DNA from: Plotosus lineatus
Lineage: Eukaryota; Chordata; Actinopteri; Siluriformes; Plotosidae
Direction of reading: 5' to 3'
NCBI GenBank assembly: GCA_024760905.1
Contig: CM045745.1
Location: forward strand, 7,795,282-7,859,281
DNA: 64,000 bases
The position numbers were made by a program, and so were the translations under genes. Position 1 is the stretch's first letter; every line of letters starts with the position of its first letter. Positions 1-13,415 of this stretch are shown here, piece after piece. The notes below the pieces were generated by a model, which worked only from the letters and a program-made list of their open reading frames with translations, ran no database searches and was not told the DNA's origin.

Positions 1-73
1 ATGAGTACTGGGAGATGCAACTTATAAAATCCAAAATATATATTTAAAAATAAGTATGTTTTACTTTGATCTT

Positions 74-284
74 CATTCATTCATTTTCTGTACCACTTAA
101 TCCTAATTAGGGTTGCAAGGAGGCTGGCACCCATCTCTGCCAACTCTGGGCGAGGGCAGAGTACACTCTGGACAGCATGCCAGGCCATTGCAGGGCAGAA
201 ACACACCGACGGCAATGCAGGCTTGAACCCCCAACTTTGGAATCAGTGATCCAGCTCTTTTACCACCAGGCCACCACTGCCCCC
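74..284 (-). mobile_element. SINE, L2-tailed form of the major family, with TSD
   Basis: The minus strand starts with the tRNA-like head and ends in the tail cctaattaggattaag and (TGAA)n. The middle of the SINE is deleted. The 11-bp repeat actttgatctt flanks it at 63-73 and 285-295. Confidence 0.85.
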
Positions 285-366
285 ACTTTGATCTTAAATA
301 GAAGGATAATTATAATAAAAATTTTCCTGTTTAAAGGCTAATAAATGCCATGGATGGCTAGGCATA

Positions 367-495
367 CAGTAGGTCCCTGTTTTTCGCGATGGTTTGGTTC
401 CGGCCCTTCCCTCGGATAAAGAAAATCTACGAGTTATTGACGTGGTTTTAGAATTGCATACACTAAAACATGCTTCTTAAACACATTCTATAGAC
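367..495. mobile_element. Tigger-like TIR element end
   Basis: The end cagtaggtccctgtttttcg plus tggttccggcccttcc and cgagttattgacgtggtttt is shared with 53826-53990, defining one family. It is truncated here by the hAT-like sequence at 496. Confidence 0.65.
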
Positions 496-1190
496 CAGGG
501 GTCGGGAACCTATGGCTCGTGAGCAAGATGTGGCTCTTTTGATGACTGTATCTGGCTCTCAGATAAATCAGGATGCCTTTCTTAAAACGAAGAATAACGA
601 ATACATAATTTCACCGTCATTTAAATAAAAATACAAAAAAAAAGCCATCAAATAAAACAAAAACAGATGAATACATCTCGCACATTTAAATCTATACGTC
701 TATTTTCAATGCCACATGTCACTGCGGCACGCAGTGAAGAGCCAATCCTTTCTATACGCCAGTATGCGGGCGGGTCCGATACCTTGAAACTCAAATTTTA
801 TTGGATTATAATAACAGACTGCGCATGTTGTTTTTAAGTAAAGAGGTAAATGTCCCTCGTTTTTGATCAGCTCATTTGCACGAAGCCAAGCACAGCTGGC
901 AAGCAAACATAAATGAACAGACATAGAAAAACTTCAACCCGCAGAGCAGCTGATTGCGAAAACTTGGGATGCGCTTCCTGTCACATAAACACTGCAGCGT
1001 GTGAGTCCTGTCGTATTGACCATGTTTGGCTCACATACGCATGCAAGCAGTCCATCTCAAAACCAACCTGCGATCACGTTTAACAGATGGAAGCCTAAAC
1101 GTCTGTATGAAACTGAACCTCAACCCGTATCAACCAAACTACAAAGCCATCAGTAACACCATGCAGCATCAGAAGTCGCATTAATAGTAA
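496..1190. mobile_element. hAT-like terminal repeat and degenerate interior
   Basis: The sequence caggggtcgggaacctatgg, followed by gtggctcttttga, resembles the common hAT-family end of vertebrate genomes. It interrupts a Tigger-like element at 496. I cannot find the opposite end with confidence; the right limit is a guess. Confidence 0.45.
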
Positions 1191-1302
1191 CAAGTACTTT
1201 TCTTATTAATAAATAACTTCGTCGTGACAACGTCATTTAAAATAAATTCAGTTTTATTATACTCTCAAATTGTTGGTCTTCTGTTTCAATTTAGTTGTAT
1301 TC

Positions 1303-1303
1303 A

Positions 1304-1348
<45 letters not shown>
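1303..1348. repeat. (TA)n microsatellite
   Basis: Pure TA run followed by a short (CA)n, touching the left end of the TIR element at 1357. Confidence 0.95.
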
Positions 1349-1356
<8 letters not shown>

Positions 1357-1358
<2 letters not shown>

Positions 1359-2121
1359 GGCGCTCCCCGACTTACGTTTTTAATTGGTTCCAGACAGCCG
1401 AACGCAAGTTGAAAGTGAACGCAAGTGTTACAATGACGTATGACGCTCATACTGTAGTATACATCCATAAATACCATTACCGTATCTCATAAAACACCCC
1501 TAAATCAATTATTACAAACATAACATTGTAAAATATCAAATATATCAAGTAATATCAACATTAATTTCAAATAAGTCACTTATTTATACCGAGTTACTTT
1601 ACATGAAGCTTAAAACAGCCAATCAACGCTTACAATATGTGAAGCGCTCAATACCGAAAGTAGTGTACTTGCGAAAGTAGTGTACTTGCTGTGGGTTATA
1701 TGGACTTCCGTTCTTTCAAGTGCACAGGGGTGCCTTTGAACTCATTTACAACACAGCCTGGACTGATGCAGTCTCCCAGCAAGGCGGAGAGTTCTTTCTT
1801 TTGTGTAAGTAAGTAAGTCAACTTTATTCAAGAGATGCATCCAAAGAACAAGTACAAATCCTAATGAATATTAATATAAAAATAAGCATACATTCTTAGG
1901 ATTCTGCTAAAAGATAATAAATATAAAGCTTGTGCTGATCTGAGCAGATAGTTAATTCATATCTGTGTATGAGACTTGCACCCATGCTAGTAGGCTTACG
2001 CTTCTGACCAACCATATTTGCTTAGGGTTACAAATGTCCACAAAACAGTGTAAACACAAAGATCACAGAGACAATGTCTTAACACAAGGGTAACACGCTA
2101 TATAACTGAGGTATACTAGTA

Positions 2122-2152
<31 letters not shown>

Positions 2153-2348
2153 TTACTTTTATATATATATATATGTATACACACACTCTCAGTCTGTAGT
2201 TTGTAAACAATGAATGCAGCATTATTGCGTCATTACATCAGCGTACTACGTCGGTACGTCTAAACTCAAAATTCGCCTTTTTTTTTTTGAAAAAAAAAAA
2301 GTAAGATCGAAAGAATGTAAAATGGATGAACGTAAGTCGGGGAGCGTC

Positions 2349-2350
<2 letters not shown>
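1357..2350. mobile_element. TIR element, complete (caggcgctccccgacttacg family)
   Basis: The left end caggcgctccccgacttacg is mirrored by cgtaagtcggggagcgtctg at 2331-2350. The 994-bp interior is noncoding, with (TA)n tracts near 2.12-2.17 kb. Long (TA)n runs touch both outside ends (1303-1348 and 2356-2402), consistent with insertion at TA. The simple terminal pattern resembles Tigger/pogo derivatives; that class call is inference. Confidence 0.75.

Positions 2351-2355
<5 letters not shown>

Positions 2356-2402
<47 letters not shown>
2356..2402. repeat. (TA)n microsatellite
   Basis: Pure TA run just outside the right end of the TIR element ending at 2350. Confidence 0.95.
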
Positions 2403-2404
<2 letters not shown>

Positions 2405-2623
2405 AGAGGATTAAATTTTAAAATATTAATAATACTGAGAGGCTATAGAAGAACCTCAGCAGCAACCACTAAAGTACAGTAATTTAGTTGTAATTTTGAA
2501 AGCAAAACCCCCAGTTGCAAGAATAAAAAGAAGAAGCTTGGACAGGAACCGAAAGGTGAAGAGATTTTTGGGGAGGAAAAAAGCTCTAAATAGACGTAAT
2601 ATAACTGATCTGAGACAAATTTA

Positions 2624-2800
<177 letters not shown>

Positions 2801-2859
2801 TTATTCAGTACACCAATAGCACCCTCCATCCCATCCATCATACAGTAACCTTCATAAAG

Positions 2860-3720
2860 ATTCTAGTACAAAATAAGCATATTACACAACAATAAAAGGA
2901 AGGATTTCGTTTGTAACTCGTGACATTCACCTATTTCCTTTCCAACAGTCTTCACCCCATCAACACACATCTGTAACCTAGAAAAGTCTGCTGTTAAACC
3001 ATGCGTATCCTTCCACACTACTGTTTCATTCCAGATCACCTGAATAGATTTTTCTCAGCACCAGTGGTAGTCAAGTGCTCTTTTGGCTGCTGAGGATGAC
3101 AATCTGTCTTGTGCTGATGCTGTCCTTTGAGCAGACAGGTCAAGCATTTTATGGATGTACTGCTTTATCAAGGTTTGTGGTTGGAATTTTATCTTTGGTC
3201 AGAAGTTTGACATAATTCAGTTCTGGTCCTCAGGGCACACAGTGTACACTCAACCGATAACAGATGACAACTTGTCTTTCGGTGCTTTAGGCATGTACAT
3301 CTCCACCGCCAATTAGGCAATGTGACTGGTTTCTTTATGCATTACCAATGATCCGATCTCTGAGATCCACATGAGGAAGCTACTAGTGCGATATGAGTGA
3401 CTAAGCAGTCACTCCATACCCAATGTAAAGATGCTCAGGATTTACAATGAAGCAAAGTGCAGAGGGCTGTAAGTGCTGCTAGCAGACAGATGTGCTTTTC
3501 CTTTCAGCAGGTAGCCTAACTCTGCAGGCACCCGAGTGCTTACTGTTCAGAAAAATATCCTTTCCAAATGTAAAACAGGTAAACTAAACAGGGGCTTTTA
3601 TTTTAAAATCCTGTTTGAGTCATGCCTTCAACTGGCGCGAGACTTGGTAAGACTTGGCTGCTGTTCGCAGTGCGGATAAGTAAGTAAGTACGTACGCTGA
3701 ATAGAACAGGAAAAATCAAT
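2860..3720. other. intron 8, nothing recognised
   Basis: Sequence between exon 9 and the SINE at 3.76 kb. No frame resembles a known protein and I see no repeat shared with the rest of the window. Confidence 0.6.
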
Positions 3721-3763
3721 TACAATATACATTCATTGGTTAAAAGGGTCTGTTTGTGGATAT

Positions 3764-4114
3764 CAGTTCATTTTCTGTAACCGCTTAATCCTAATTAGGG
3801 TCGCAGGGAGGCTGGTGCCCATCCCAGCCAACTCAGGGCGAGGGCAGAGTACACCCTGGACAGCTCGCCAGGCCATCGCAGGGCGGAAACACGCTGACGG
3901 CTTTTCAGCCTACTCTTGTTGAAAGTCAGCAATGGTTCTTTTACATGAACCTCACACCATAGACAGTGAGAGACATGGCCGGCCTTTGATAACCCAGTTA
4001 GCTGCACTGGGAGGGGGGGGCAGTGACAACCTTGTGGAGAGTGGACTCGAACCCCCAACCTTTGGATCAGCAATCCGGCGCCTTATACCACTAGACCACC
4101 ACTGCCCACTGCCA
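3764..4114 (-). mobile_element. SINE, L2-tailed form, near full length, with TSD
   Basis: The head near 4.1 kb carries pol III box-like sequences (gggttcgagtcc type box B), then the common core and the L2-like tail. The 14-bp repeat ctgtttgtggatat flanks it at 3750-3763 and 4115-4128. Confidence 0.9.
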
Positions 4115-4202
4115 CTGTTTGTGGATATTAAGAAATAAAGAGATACGGAAAACATCTGCTTGTAAGTATTCACCTTTAAATTACAAAATGGATTACAATA
4201 AA

Positions 4203-5741
4203 GTTGGGACAGTATACAAATTGTGAATAAAAACTGAATGCAATGATGTGGAAGAGCCAAATTTCAATATTTTATTCCGAATAGAACACAGATGACAGGG
4301 TCAAAAGTTTAAATTGAGAAAATGTATCATTTTAAGGGGGAAAAATATATTGATTTTAAATTTCAACAAATCTCAAAAAAGTTGGGACAGGTAGCAATAA
4401 GAGGCTGGAAAAGACAATTGTCTTTATAACGAACAGCTGGACACCTATTACCACTAATGAGGTCCATTGGCAACATGACGGAATACAAAAAGAGCTTCTC
4501 AGAGTGGCAGTGTCTCTCCAAGGTAAAGATGGGTAGAAGATCACCAATTCCACCAATGTTACACAGAAAGATAGTGGAGCAATATCAGAAAGGTGTTTCC
4601 CAGCAAAAAATTGCAAAGAGTTTGAAGTTCTCATCATCTACAGTGCATAACATCATCCAAAGATTCAGAGAATCTGGACCAAGCCCTGTGCATAAGGGTC
4701 AAGGCCGAAATCATACTGGATGCCCGTGATCTTCGGGCCCTTAAACGGCACTGCACCACAAACAGGAATGCTCCTGTAAGGGAAATCAAAGAATGGACTC
4801 AGCAATGATTCCACAAACCATTGTCGGTGAACACAATCCACCGTGCCTTCCGCCGGCGCCAGCTGAAACTCTACAGTACAAAGAAGAAGCCAGTTCAAAA
4901 CAGGACCCAGAAGCGCAGGTGTTTTCTCTGGGCCGGGGATCATTTAAAATGGCGCGTGGCAAAGTGGAAACTACTCTGTGGTCAGATGAATCACGATTCG
5001 ATGTTCTTTATGGAAAACTGGGACGCCATGTTCTCCGGACTGAAGAGGACAAGGACAACCCAAGTTGTTATCTACGCTCAGTTCAGAAGCTGCAGCTGTG
5101 ATAATATGGGGCTGTGGCATGGGCAACTGGCACATCTGGAAAGGCAGCGTCAATGCAGAAAGGTATATTCAGGTTCTAGAACCACATATGCTCCCATCCA
5201 GACGCCGTCTCTTGCAGAGGACACCTTGCATTTTTCAACATGATAATTCCAGACCACATGCAGCATTAATTACATCATCGTGGCTGTGTAGGAAAACGAT
5301 CCGGGTATTGAAATGGCCAGTCTGCAGTCCAGATCTTTCACCTATAGAGAACATTTGGTGCATCATAAAGAGAAAGGTGCAACAAAGAAGGCCCAAGACA
5401 GTTGAACAGTTCGAGGCCTATATTAGACAAGAATGGGACAGCATTCCTATTTCTAAATGTGAGAAACTTGTCTCCTTGATCCCCAGACGTTTGCAGACTG
5501 TTGTAAGAAGAGGGGACGCCTCACAGTGGTGAAAATGGCCTTGTCCCAACTTTTTTGAGATTTGTTGACACCATGAAACTTAAAATCAACATATTTTTCC
5601 CTTAAAATGATACATTTTCTCAGTTTAAACTTTTGACCCTGCCATCTATGTTCTATTCAGAATAAAATATTGAAATTTGGCACTTCTACATAATTGCATT
5701 CAATTTTTATTCACAATTCATATAGTGTCCCAACTTTTCGG
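4203..5741 (+). mobile_element. Tc1-like DNA transposon with ~190-bp inverted repeats
   Basis: Inverted repeats of about 190 bp (about 4203-4392 and 5545-5741) begin with aaagttgggaca and surround a broken Tc1 transposase. The N-terminal helix-turn-helix is in 4457-4729 (SQQKIAKSLKFSSSTVHNII). The middle changes frame at least twice (LWSDESRFDVLYGKLGRHVL near 4980). The C-terminal catalytic part is in 5065-5532 (FQHDNSRPH; SPDLSPIENIW). The second Asp and Glu are 34 residues apart, as in DD34E Tc1 enzymes. The TIRs remain well matched. Confidence 0.9.
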
Positions 5742-5759
5742 ATATCCGGTTTGTAAACA

Positions 5760-6884
5760 ACACACATGATTCCGCATACACAAAGAAAACCCCATTTTTT
5801 CAGGTTTTTCTTTTTAACACTACTAGGTTATACCACCCAGAACATCAAGATAACTGTGGTTAGGCCTATTTTTGACACCCAACATTACGTAACCTCGCTA
5901 TAATTTCAGTCAAAAAAAAAAAAAAAAAAAAAAAACCAAAGGTGCTGGCTTGGCTGTGACATTGATTGGGCCCCTGCTTGTACCATTCATTTCCTTTCTA
6001 CATTATCAGAGCAAAGAACTTCGCTGTTCTAATTAGACAGGAAATCTGGACTAACCAAAGGATATTGGTCTTCCAATCCAAGGAGGATATCTAATTATTT
6101 GTGGTGTGCATGCACAATGTGTGAGGTTGATGCTTAGGTAATGCAGGCAAGTTTGCATGTAACATTGTTCAGGACAGAGTGAAGACATGAAGACATCTTA
6201 ATTGTGAGAAAACATATTTACTTTTCACCGACAACTGAAATACTAATTATTAGCTGAATTGAATAATACAGCCACGTTGGCGAGATGACGCGATACAGCG
6301 GAATGAAAATGCTGAATGTCGCAGCGTTGTGAGGGTTTTGTGATAACGATACTCGACCAATTGTTTATTGGGTTTAAAAAAACTAAATACTATTTTCTGG
6401 TTTCGGAAACTGAAAGTGATTTCATCTCTAGTGTATGCTAAGCTATATGTTTTCTTATCCTGAAAGCTATAGTGAAATATAAAGTCAGGTGTGAAATAAA
6501 AAAATAAGAGTGGAAAAAAAAATATATGTGAAACCATTCTAATTCTATATACAGCACATCCGGTGTCGCTGGCGTCAGTTAAAGTTACTCTTGGACATGG
6601 ATGGGTATTGTAATGCAGATAACATTTCAACATGAATGCACTTTTTAAACTGTTTAATGTTGAACAGGCCACAGGGCAGACGCATACTAATGTTTAATTC
6701 AGAAAAATGTTTTGGAACAGACGCCATAAAATACTTTTTTAGGTCCTTTATCCACATGTACACTACTACGGAACAGAACACTGAATTAAAACAGCAAGTT
6801 GTGAATTTTAGATTACAGACTGTATTAGAGCGTTATTGCCATTCTTTGGTCTGGGGTCTTTGAATACAGGTTTAATCAGACAGT

Positions 6885-6917
<33 letters not shown>

Positions 6918-7150
6918 TCTCTCTCCCCACTATAAAGTGTTCTATGAGAGCCTGAGGTGTTGGTTAAAGCAGCTGTGACCTTTCAGTGCTTGTGTAATCA
7001 CAGACATATACAGTATAATATAACGTCAACTGTCTTTTGGTTGATGTAACCTTTGGGTCATATTGTGTTTAATTAATTAGTACAATTCAGCTTTTGCCTG
7101 CCTATAAATTATTCCTGATATTTGACAAGTTCATCATACACACAAAGAGA
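5760..7150. other. intron 8, nothing recognised
   Basis: A poly-A run near 5.91 kb and a (CT)n run near 6.88 kb, otherwise unique-looking AT-rich sequence. The 140-residue minus frame at 6250-6672 has no recognisable family and biased composition. Confidence 0.55.
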
Positions 7151-7151
7151 T

Positions 7152-7196
7152 GGAGAGGAGGAGGAGGAGGAGGAGGAGGAGGAGGAGGGGGGGGGG
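7152..7196. repeat. (GGA)n and poly-G tract
   Basis: An uninterrupted GGA repeat followed by a short G run, about 55 bp downstream of camk2d exon 8 on the coding strand, where it reads as (TCC)n. Confidence 0.9.
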
Positions 7197-7211
7197 CCTG
7201 ACAGCAAATTA

Positions 7212-7496
<285 letters not shown>

Positions 7497-8458
7497 TTAA
7501 CAAGTTCTGAAATATTTTAATTTTTTTGGAAAAGAATGATGGATAAGTAAAGTAGTCAAAAGAGTTAAGGGTGAACAGAACTGGCTCACTGAATATTAAC
7601 GAGTTCGTTTCTTTGTGACATCAGGGGATGAACGTGTATTATTGTATTATGTTAGTCTATTCAAATATATAATTGCTTGGGATTTTCCATCAAAGACATT
7701 TTCAGTTAATGCTCAGGGTGTGCCAGGAAGCTTCGCTCAGCTCACTGGTTTGCATTATGGTTTTATACTAAATAATTCATTCAACTGTTAACTAGGCATC
7801 TACCACCATGTTGTGCATCTGACACCTTAATAAACACTATAGCACCAGACAAAATGTTAGATCATCACCAAACAATAGTCAGCGGGGCGGAAAAGAAGTT
7901 AAAGATTTATTAAATAATCGTGCATGCATCAAAAACATTTTGATTACTATAATACTAATAAAAGCAGATTTATTTACAGAAATTTTCAAGCAATTAAATA
8001 CGAATCAGTATACAAGTCAACAAAAAATTAAAGATTATACAGAAATCTCGCATAAATATCAAACATTTAATACAAACTAAGTAATACATTACACCATTTA
8101 CAGATTTGCTTATTACCTTAATACATTTGAATTAATAGATTTAAATTAATATCTAAGCACAAATGGGGAAAATGCCTGGATGTATATGGAGAAATCTGGA
8201 GAAACACTGGGCTTGGTCAATTTTTGTGAATCTTCAGTAGAGCTCTTTAAACATTTTAAAGCAACAGTAGTACCTTGGATTACGAGTGTCTTTTATAATG
8301 AATTTCCCATCATACGAGTTTCGATCCCACCAAAAATCTGCCTCATCCAACCAGCAAAATTTTGACTTACGAGCTCTGCTGGGGGAAATGGCTTTTCCGG
8401 GCCGATTAGCATCATATTCTTCCGCGTGTATTTCTCTGTGCTCCGAGAACGCCTTGTG

Positions 8459-9083
8459 CAGTGCTTCTCAATTATTTTCTGTGATGCCCCTATAAGGTAA
8501 AATCCATCGGGCTCCAAACACCTGAGCGATAGTGGTTCATCAGACCAGTGCTTATCCCCGGTTTCCATAGCGTGAAGTGACTAGGAGTTCAACTCCTCCT
8601 GGATGGGACACTAAATCCATCACAGGTTACTTTCCCAGAATATTTTTACTGGTACCCATTTATACTGCTGGGTGAACAGAGGCACACTTGTGGTTAAGAC
8701 CTTGCCCAGGGGCCCTAGCACAGTGAGGGTCTAACTGGGATTTGAACACACAACGTCTCGATCATGAGTGCAACACACTAACCATTATGCCAACAGCCCC
8801 GATGCCACCTATAGGCAGAAAAAAACCCATTTCATCCACCCCCCCCTCCCCTCGTGGGACTGTAAATAGGGTTTACCACACTTCATATCGTTTGCTCAGT
8901 GCTTTTCCCCTACACCATATGGAACACCGTGAGAGCGTCACTGCCACCTACTATAGAGGATGTGCAATTACACTTAATTCTAGTACAGTATGGCAAAAAA
9001 AAAAAGCATGTTCCTCAGGGGACACCCCCCCGCATCACGCCGTGCCCCCGGGGAGGACACTCCCCAATATTTGAGAAGCACTG
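8459..9083 (-). mobile_element. hAT element with 8-bp target duplication, containing a SINE
   Basis: The ends are cagtgcttctcaa and its inverted partner ttgagaagcactg. The 8-bp direct repeat gccttgtg flanks it at 8451-8458 and 9084-9091, the length typical for hAT. A tRNA-Met-like SINE is nested inside (about 8495-8800), so the hAT core is roughly 320 bp. It shares its ends and the interior ttcatatcgtttgctc region with the copy at 40.5 kb. Confidence 0.9.
8495..8800 (-). mobile_element. tRNA-Met-like SINE nested in a hAT
   Basis: Reversed, it has a head with tcatgatcgaga (Met-like anticodon loop), a box B-like tgtgttcaaatccca, and the body gggcaaggtcttaaccacaa and gtaccagtaaaaatattctg. It is the same family as 14640 and 42245. 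Confidence 0.8.
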
Positions 9084-9494
9084 GCCTTGTGCACAGTGCA
9101 CATGCACAGAATTCTCCTCCTCCTCCTCCTCTGTTACGCACCACCTCCTGTCTGCCCACGTGACATCTTTTCCACAGTCGATAATCAGAAGGGCGAGTTG
9201 ACTTGCTGTTTATTCTTGTCTTATTATTACTACTTATTAAGTATTATTATTAATGTACATGTATTATTATGAAATATTTATTGTTTTTACATGTTTATCT
9301 TTAACATATCAGGTCAAATATATGTGTTTGTGGCAGGTTATATCAGTTTGGGAGGGGGTTGGAATGGAATAATTGGCTTTCTGTTATTTCTTATGAGAAT
9401 AATTGTTTTATCTAACGAGCATTTTGACTTACGAGCTTGCCCTCAGATTAAATTCGTAAGTCAAGGTACCACAGTATTTTAAAAAAAATCATTA

Positions 9495-9849
<355 letters not shown>

Positions 9850-10405
9850 TTATTATTATTATTCAGAGAATAATTATCTAGAGTTGGCTTAAGACTTTCA
9901 TAAATAAAATAGAATATATCCACACTCATCAAGACTTTACATGAATTGTGATCCACCATTTACACCATAACGGTGCTTGGTTATAGAAAAAAATGCTTTT
10001 CAAAGATTCATATTTGACCCGGATCATTCTCAACAGATTTGCCCTCTGGGCCATGCACAGCCTACAGCTCAAACTCGAGTCACTATGAAGATCGTTAAGA
10101 ACAGGATGCATTCGTGTAATGCAGCCAATAATTTATCACCAACTGTATTTTCAAACATACAAAATCAATCTTTTAATAAGAGATTCAAATATTATATGAA
10201 ATAAATGTGAGACATGTTACTTTCATGTAATGTGAGACATGGAACTTGTGCATAACCCAACAAGACAACTGGAAATTAATACATATCTCTGGACAATACA
10301 AGACTTTATCATCAAGAGTTCCTGAGAAGTACAATAATAATAATAAACATTATAATGTAACTGCATGCCTGTGATTATAAACAAAATCAACACAGTATTA
10401 CTTTA

Positions 10406-10720
10406 TTAATTTTCTGAACCATTTAATCCATTTGTTGTTTCGGGGAAGCTGGTGCCGATCTCAGCCTACTCTGGGTGAGGGTAGGGTACACTCTGGACAG
10501 CTTGCCAGACAGAAAGACGCCGACAGCTATGCAGCCTACTCTTTACAAAAGACAGCAATGGTTATTTTACATGCCACTCACCACTCACAGTGAGAGACAT
10601 GACCAGCCTTTGATAACCCAGTTAGGTGCACTGGGGGGGGCAGCAGTGACAAGTGGGGCTTGAACACTCAGCCTTGGGATCAGAGTGTCCAGCACCTACC
10701 ACCAGGCCACCACTGCCCCT
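10406..10720 (-). mobile_element. SINE, L2-tailed form, with TSD
   Basis: Same head, core and tail as 3764-4114. The direct repeat gtattacttta lies at 10395-10405 and 10721-10731. Confidence 0.88.
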
Positions 10721-10731
10721 GTATTACTTTA

Positions 10732-12400
10732 CTGAATTTGTAATTTTGTTCCAGACACACATTGCTGAACACATCCCTAGAAGTTGCGAATGTGATGGAC
10801 ACTACTCAGTGCATCATTCAGCTGTTATTTCAAGCCTATCAAATTAAGACTGTTTATCATGTATCCAGGTACATTGCACAGGTACATTAATGTTTTGAGA
10901 AAAGCGTCCACAGATCAGGTCATTCAGGTGCAGTTATTTCGGCAGTCATTCTCTGGGACACATGCACAAGTCTATGCTAACAAGATGCTAGCATGCTACG
11001 GGGAGTGCAGGGAATGTTAAAGCAGCCGTTGCTACATTAACATCAACAGTGCAGCCATTGCTTTTGCATACCTTTTAAACCCAGATAGCTCGGTAAAACC
11101 AATATAAAGTGTAAAATACACATTACTTCTCATTTTGGAACAAAACAAAACAAATCACTCGATGCAACTACAATGATGCCTGGTCACCTTTTAAGTAATA
11201 GACGGTATGTATTTAAAATAATAATAATAATAATAAAAAAAAATACATGCGCTTATAGAATTCTAGGTAAACCATGATGCACGCCTATATGCATAATTTA
11301 CATATTTTGGGTGGTCGAGGGGCGCACACTTGTCAAAGCAAACCATGACAATAATCGCACAGTATTCCTGACCTACAAAAACTCTAATCTCTAAAACAAT
11401 CAAACTGAAACCACCGAGAATGCACATTATAGTTATATACATTATAAATGTATATAACTCAACTAAACTAATTTGTTGATATTGCTGCATGCCAAAATAT
11501 ACACATATGATCAAATTTGCTTCCCCCTCTTTTCTCTGCTCCGCTGGCATGCAAATCTATTCTGAGCATCTTTACCTCCATAATAATCTCCATTTCTTCT
11601 TTGGAGGAGCTTTAACAAATAAAATGCAAACACCTGAGCCAAACATAGCTTAGGATCAGTGATTAGATTGTGGAGAAAATATGTGAAACAAAGACAGGAA
11701 GAAAGAGAGAGAGAGGGGGTGTGTGGTGTCTGGTGTGTTGGAGGTAAAGTCTGAAACAAACAAACAAACAAACAAACAAAAAACCTGCAGCTGATGGTCA
11801 AACAATTGTGAGCTTTGTTCATGCACGCAGAACTAGAGTGGATATATCTGAATAAATGATCCGCGCCCTGTACGTTTACGTCTGTAACAACAACAACACG
11901 GCACTATCCAGACATACGTTTCACAAACAAAAATCTAAATTAGGTTCCCACTTTAAGCAATATTCTCATTTCGTTTTATGTTTTGTCTCGAATGATTAAT
12001 TCCCACCACCACCACACCCAATCCTCTGTGTGCTTGCCATGGTAACGCTGTGGTAACAACCAATCATTTGACAGAGTCTAAACTCTAAACGCAGGGGAAG
12101 GATTACAGTGATCGCTGCACCTGGCTCATTTGATTAGCAAATTAAGGTTTAGGACTCGGAACCTTGGCACTGGTGCACTGGAGGAGGTCAGATGTTGTAG
12201 TTTCAGCTAGGATAACAGTATCATGCACTATGTATCTGGGCATTTAATATTTTATAATTGTCAATTTTACATCTTACAAAACTTTATGATGCAGATTTAT
12301 TGTATTTAGGTCCCCAAAAATTAACTTTATCAACCACCAACGAATCAAGAAATCAAGACTGAGTGTATCATTAGGGCTAAAATTGAGCTTCGCCTGTAGG
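10732..12400. other. intron 6b-7, unique sequence with a possible conserved element
   Basis: There is no transposon signature. At about 12032-12140 a cluster of regulatory-like motifs occurs: cttgccatggtaac (RFX X-box-like), caaccaatc (CCAAT box), tttgacag (MEIS/TGIF-like) and tgattagcaaattaag (homeodomain-like). Confidence 0.4.
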
Positions 12401-12606
12401 GAACAACATAAACCTGGACTAGACTAGATCCCAAGAGGTCAGTGACATGAAGGAATGTAAAGGAGCATCAGGTCATCGAGATAATCAAAGGGCTTCACCA
12501 AATGTGCCAAATATATATATATATATATATACATATAACAAATTAAAGAAGAAAAAGAGTAGAATAGGGAATTTGTTGTTTGAGACGCCTTGATGCATCT
12601 ACTCAC

Positions 12607-12679
12607 CTTCAGGTCGCGATGGACCACTCCCATCTGGTGGCAGTGCAGAACGGCTTCAAGGATCTGCTGAATGCAATGA
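12607..12679 (-). CDS. camk2d: CaMKII exon 6b, HRD catalytic loop, alpha/beta-like version
   Basis: This 73-bp exon has the same length and phases as the one at 13.4 kb. It encodes (S)HCIQQ followed by [19 protein letters not shown]. The [11 protein letters not shown] string is the one normally seen in CaMKII alpha and beta. It has a gcatgcag acceptor with a poor pyrimidine tract and a strong gtgagt donor. All catalytic residues (HRD, Lys) are intact and there is no stop, so it looks functional rather than a decayed duplicate. The first seven residues equal those of the upstream twin and the divergence is confined to the helix before HRD. Alternative explanations (pseudo-exon, assembly mix of two paralogues) are less likely given clean splice sites. 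Confidence 0.9.
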
Positions 12680-13415
12680 CTGCATGCAAACACCAGGGGG
12701 ATGTGGATTAGTCAGGAGCTCACACACACTCTGCATTCACATTGAAACCAGGGAAGCTAGAGAATTCATGGAGTTGACCAAACAGGGCTAGATGAAAGCA
12801 GCCTCAACATGGCCTCTAGGAGGAGCTTTGACATACTAAGTTTGAAACAGTTCACTTGATTCGCGAAAAGAAATGAGCACTACGGCATTTCTATAGTAAG
12901 TCACTGCACTTTTAGATCAGAGCCTGATTTAAAATTGAGTGAGAATTAACCATCAAGTCTGTTTTTTAGAAAAATTTGGTTTTCCAGTTATATTACAGCA
13001 GTGATTCCCTATTCTGTTTTCCCTGATCTCAAAGCAGGAGTGGTGTTCGCAGTGGCGTGGCTGGAGGTTTGACCCTATTAGGATATGAAAATTCATTTCT
13101 AATATTATATACATATATATATATATACACATACTAAAATAAATAAATTAATTAATTAATTAATAACTGATAGCGATGCTACCTGCACCGACTTCACCTA
13201 AACATCCCATCAAGTCAAACCTCCCAGCTGCTGGTTAGAGCATGTCTCTCTGACACTACATGCATGTTGCTTTTATATTCCCCTTTCGGACCAGAAGTTA
13301 AGGTAGGTGCAGTGAGCATAACGGAGCACAGCATCCATGATGTCTAGTGGCTGTTAATCGTTCCTCTGGAGAGCCAAGCCAAGATTTTATAATAGTTTCT
13401 GCCCGTTATACTAAC

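Larger units (their letters stand above)
8265..9474. mobile_element. Tigger/pogo-like TIR element hosting nested insertions
   Basis: The left end is cagtagtaccttggattacg. The right end, reversed, is ctgtggtaccttgacttacg and lies next to a TA dinucleotide. A hAT element occupies 8459-9083, so the element itself is only about 580 bp, consistent with a non-autonomous copy. No transposase is visible. Confidence 0.7.

Noticed and set aside
6250..6672. 140-residue minus-strand frame
   Set aside because: No domain or splice context, biased composition; likely chance in an intron.
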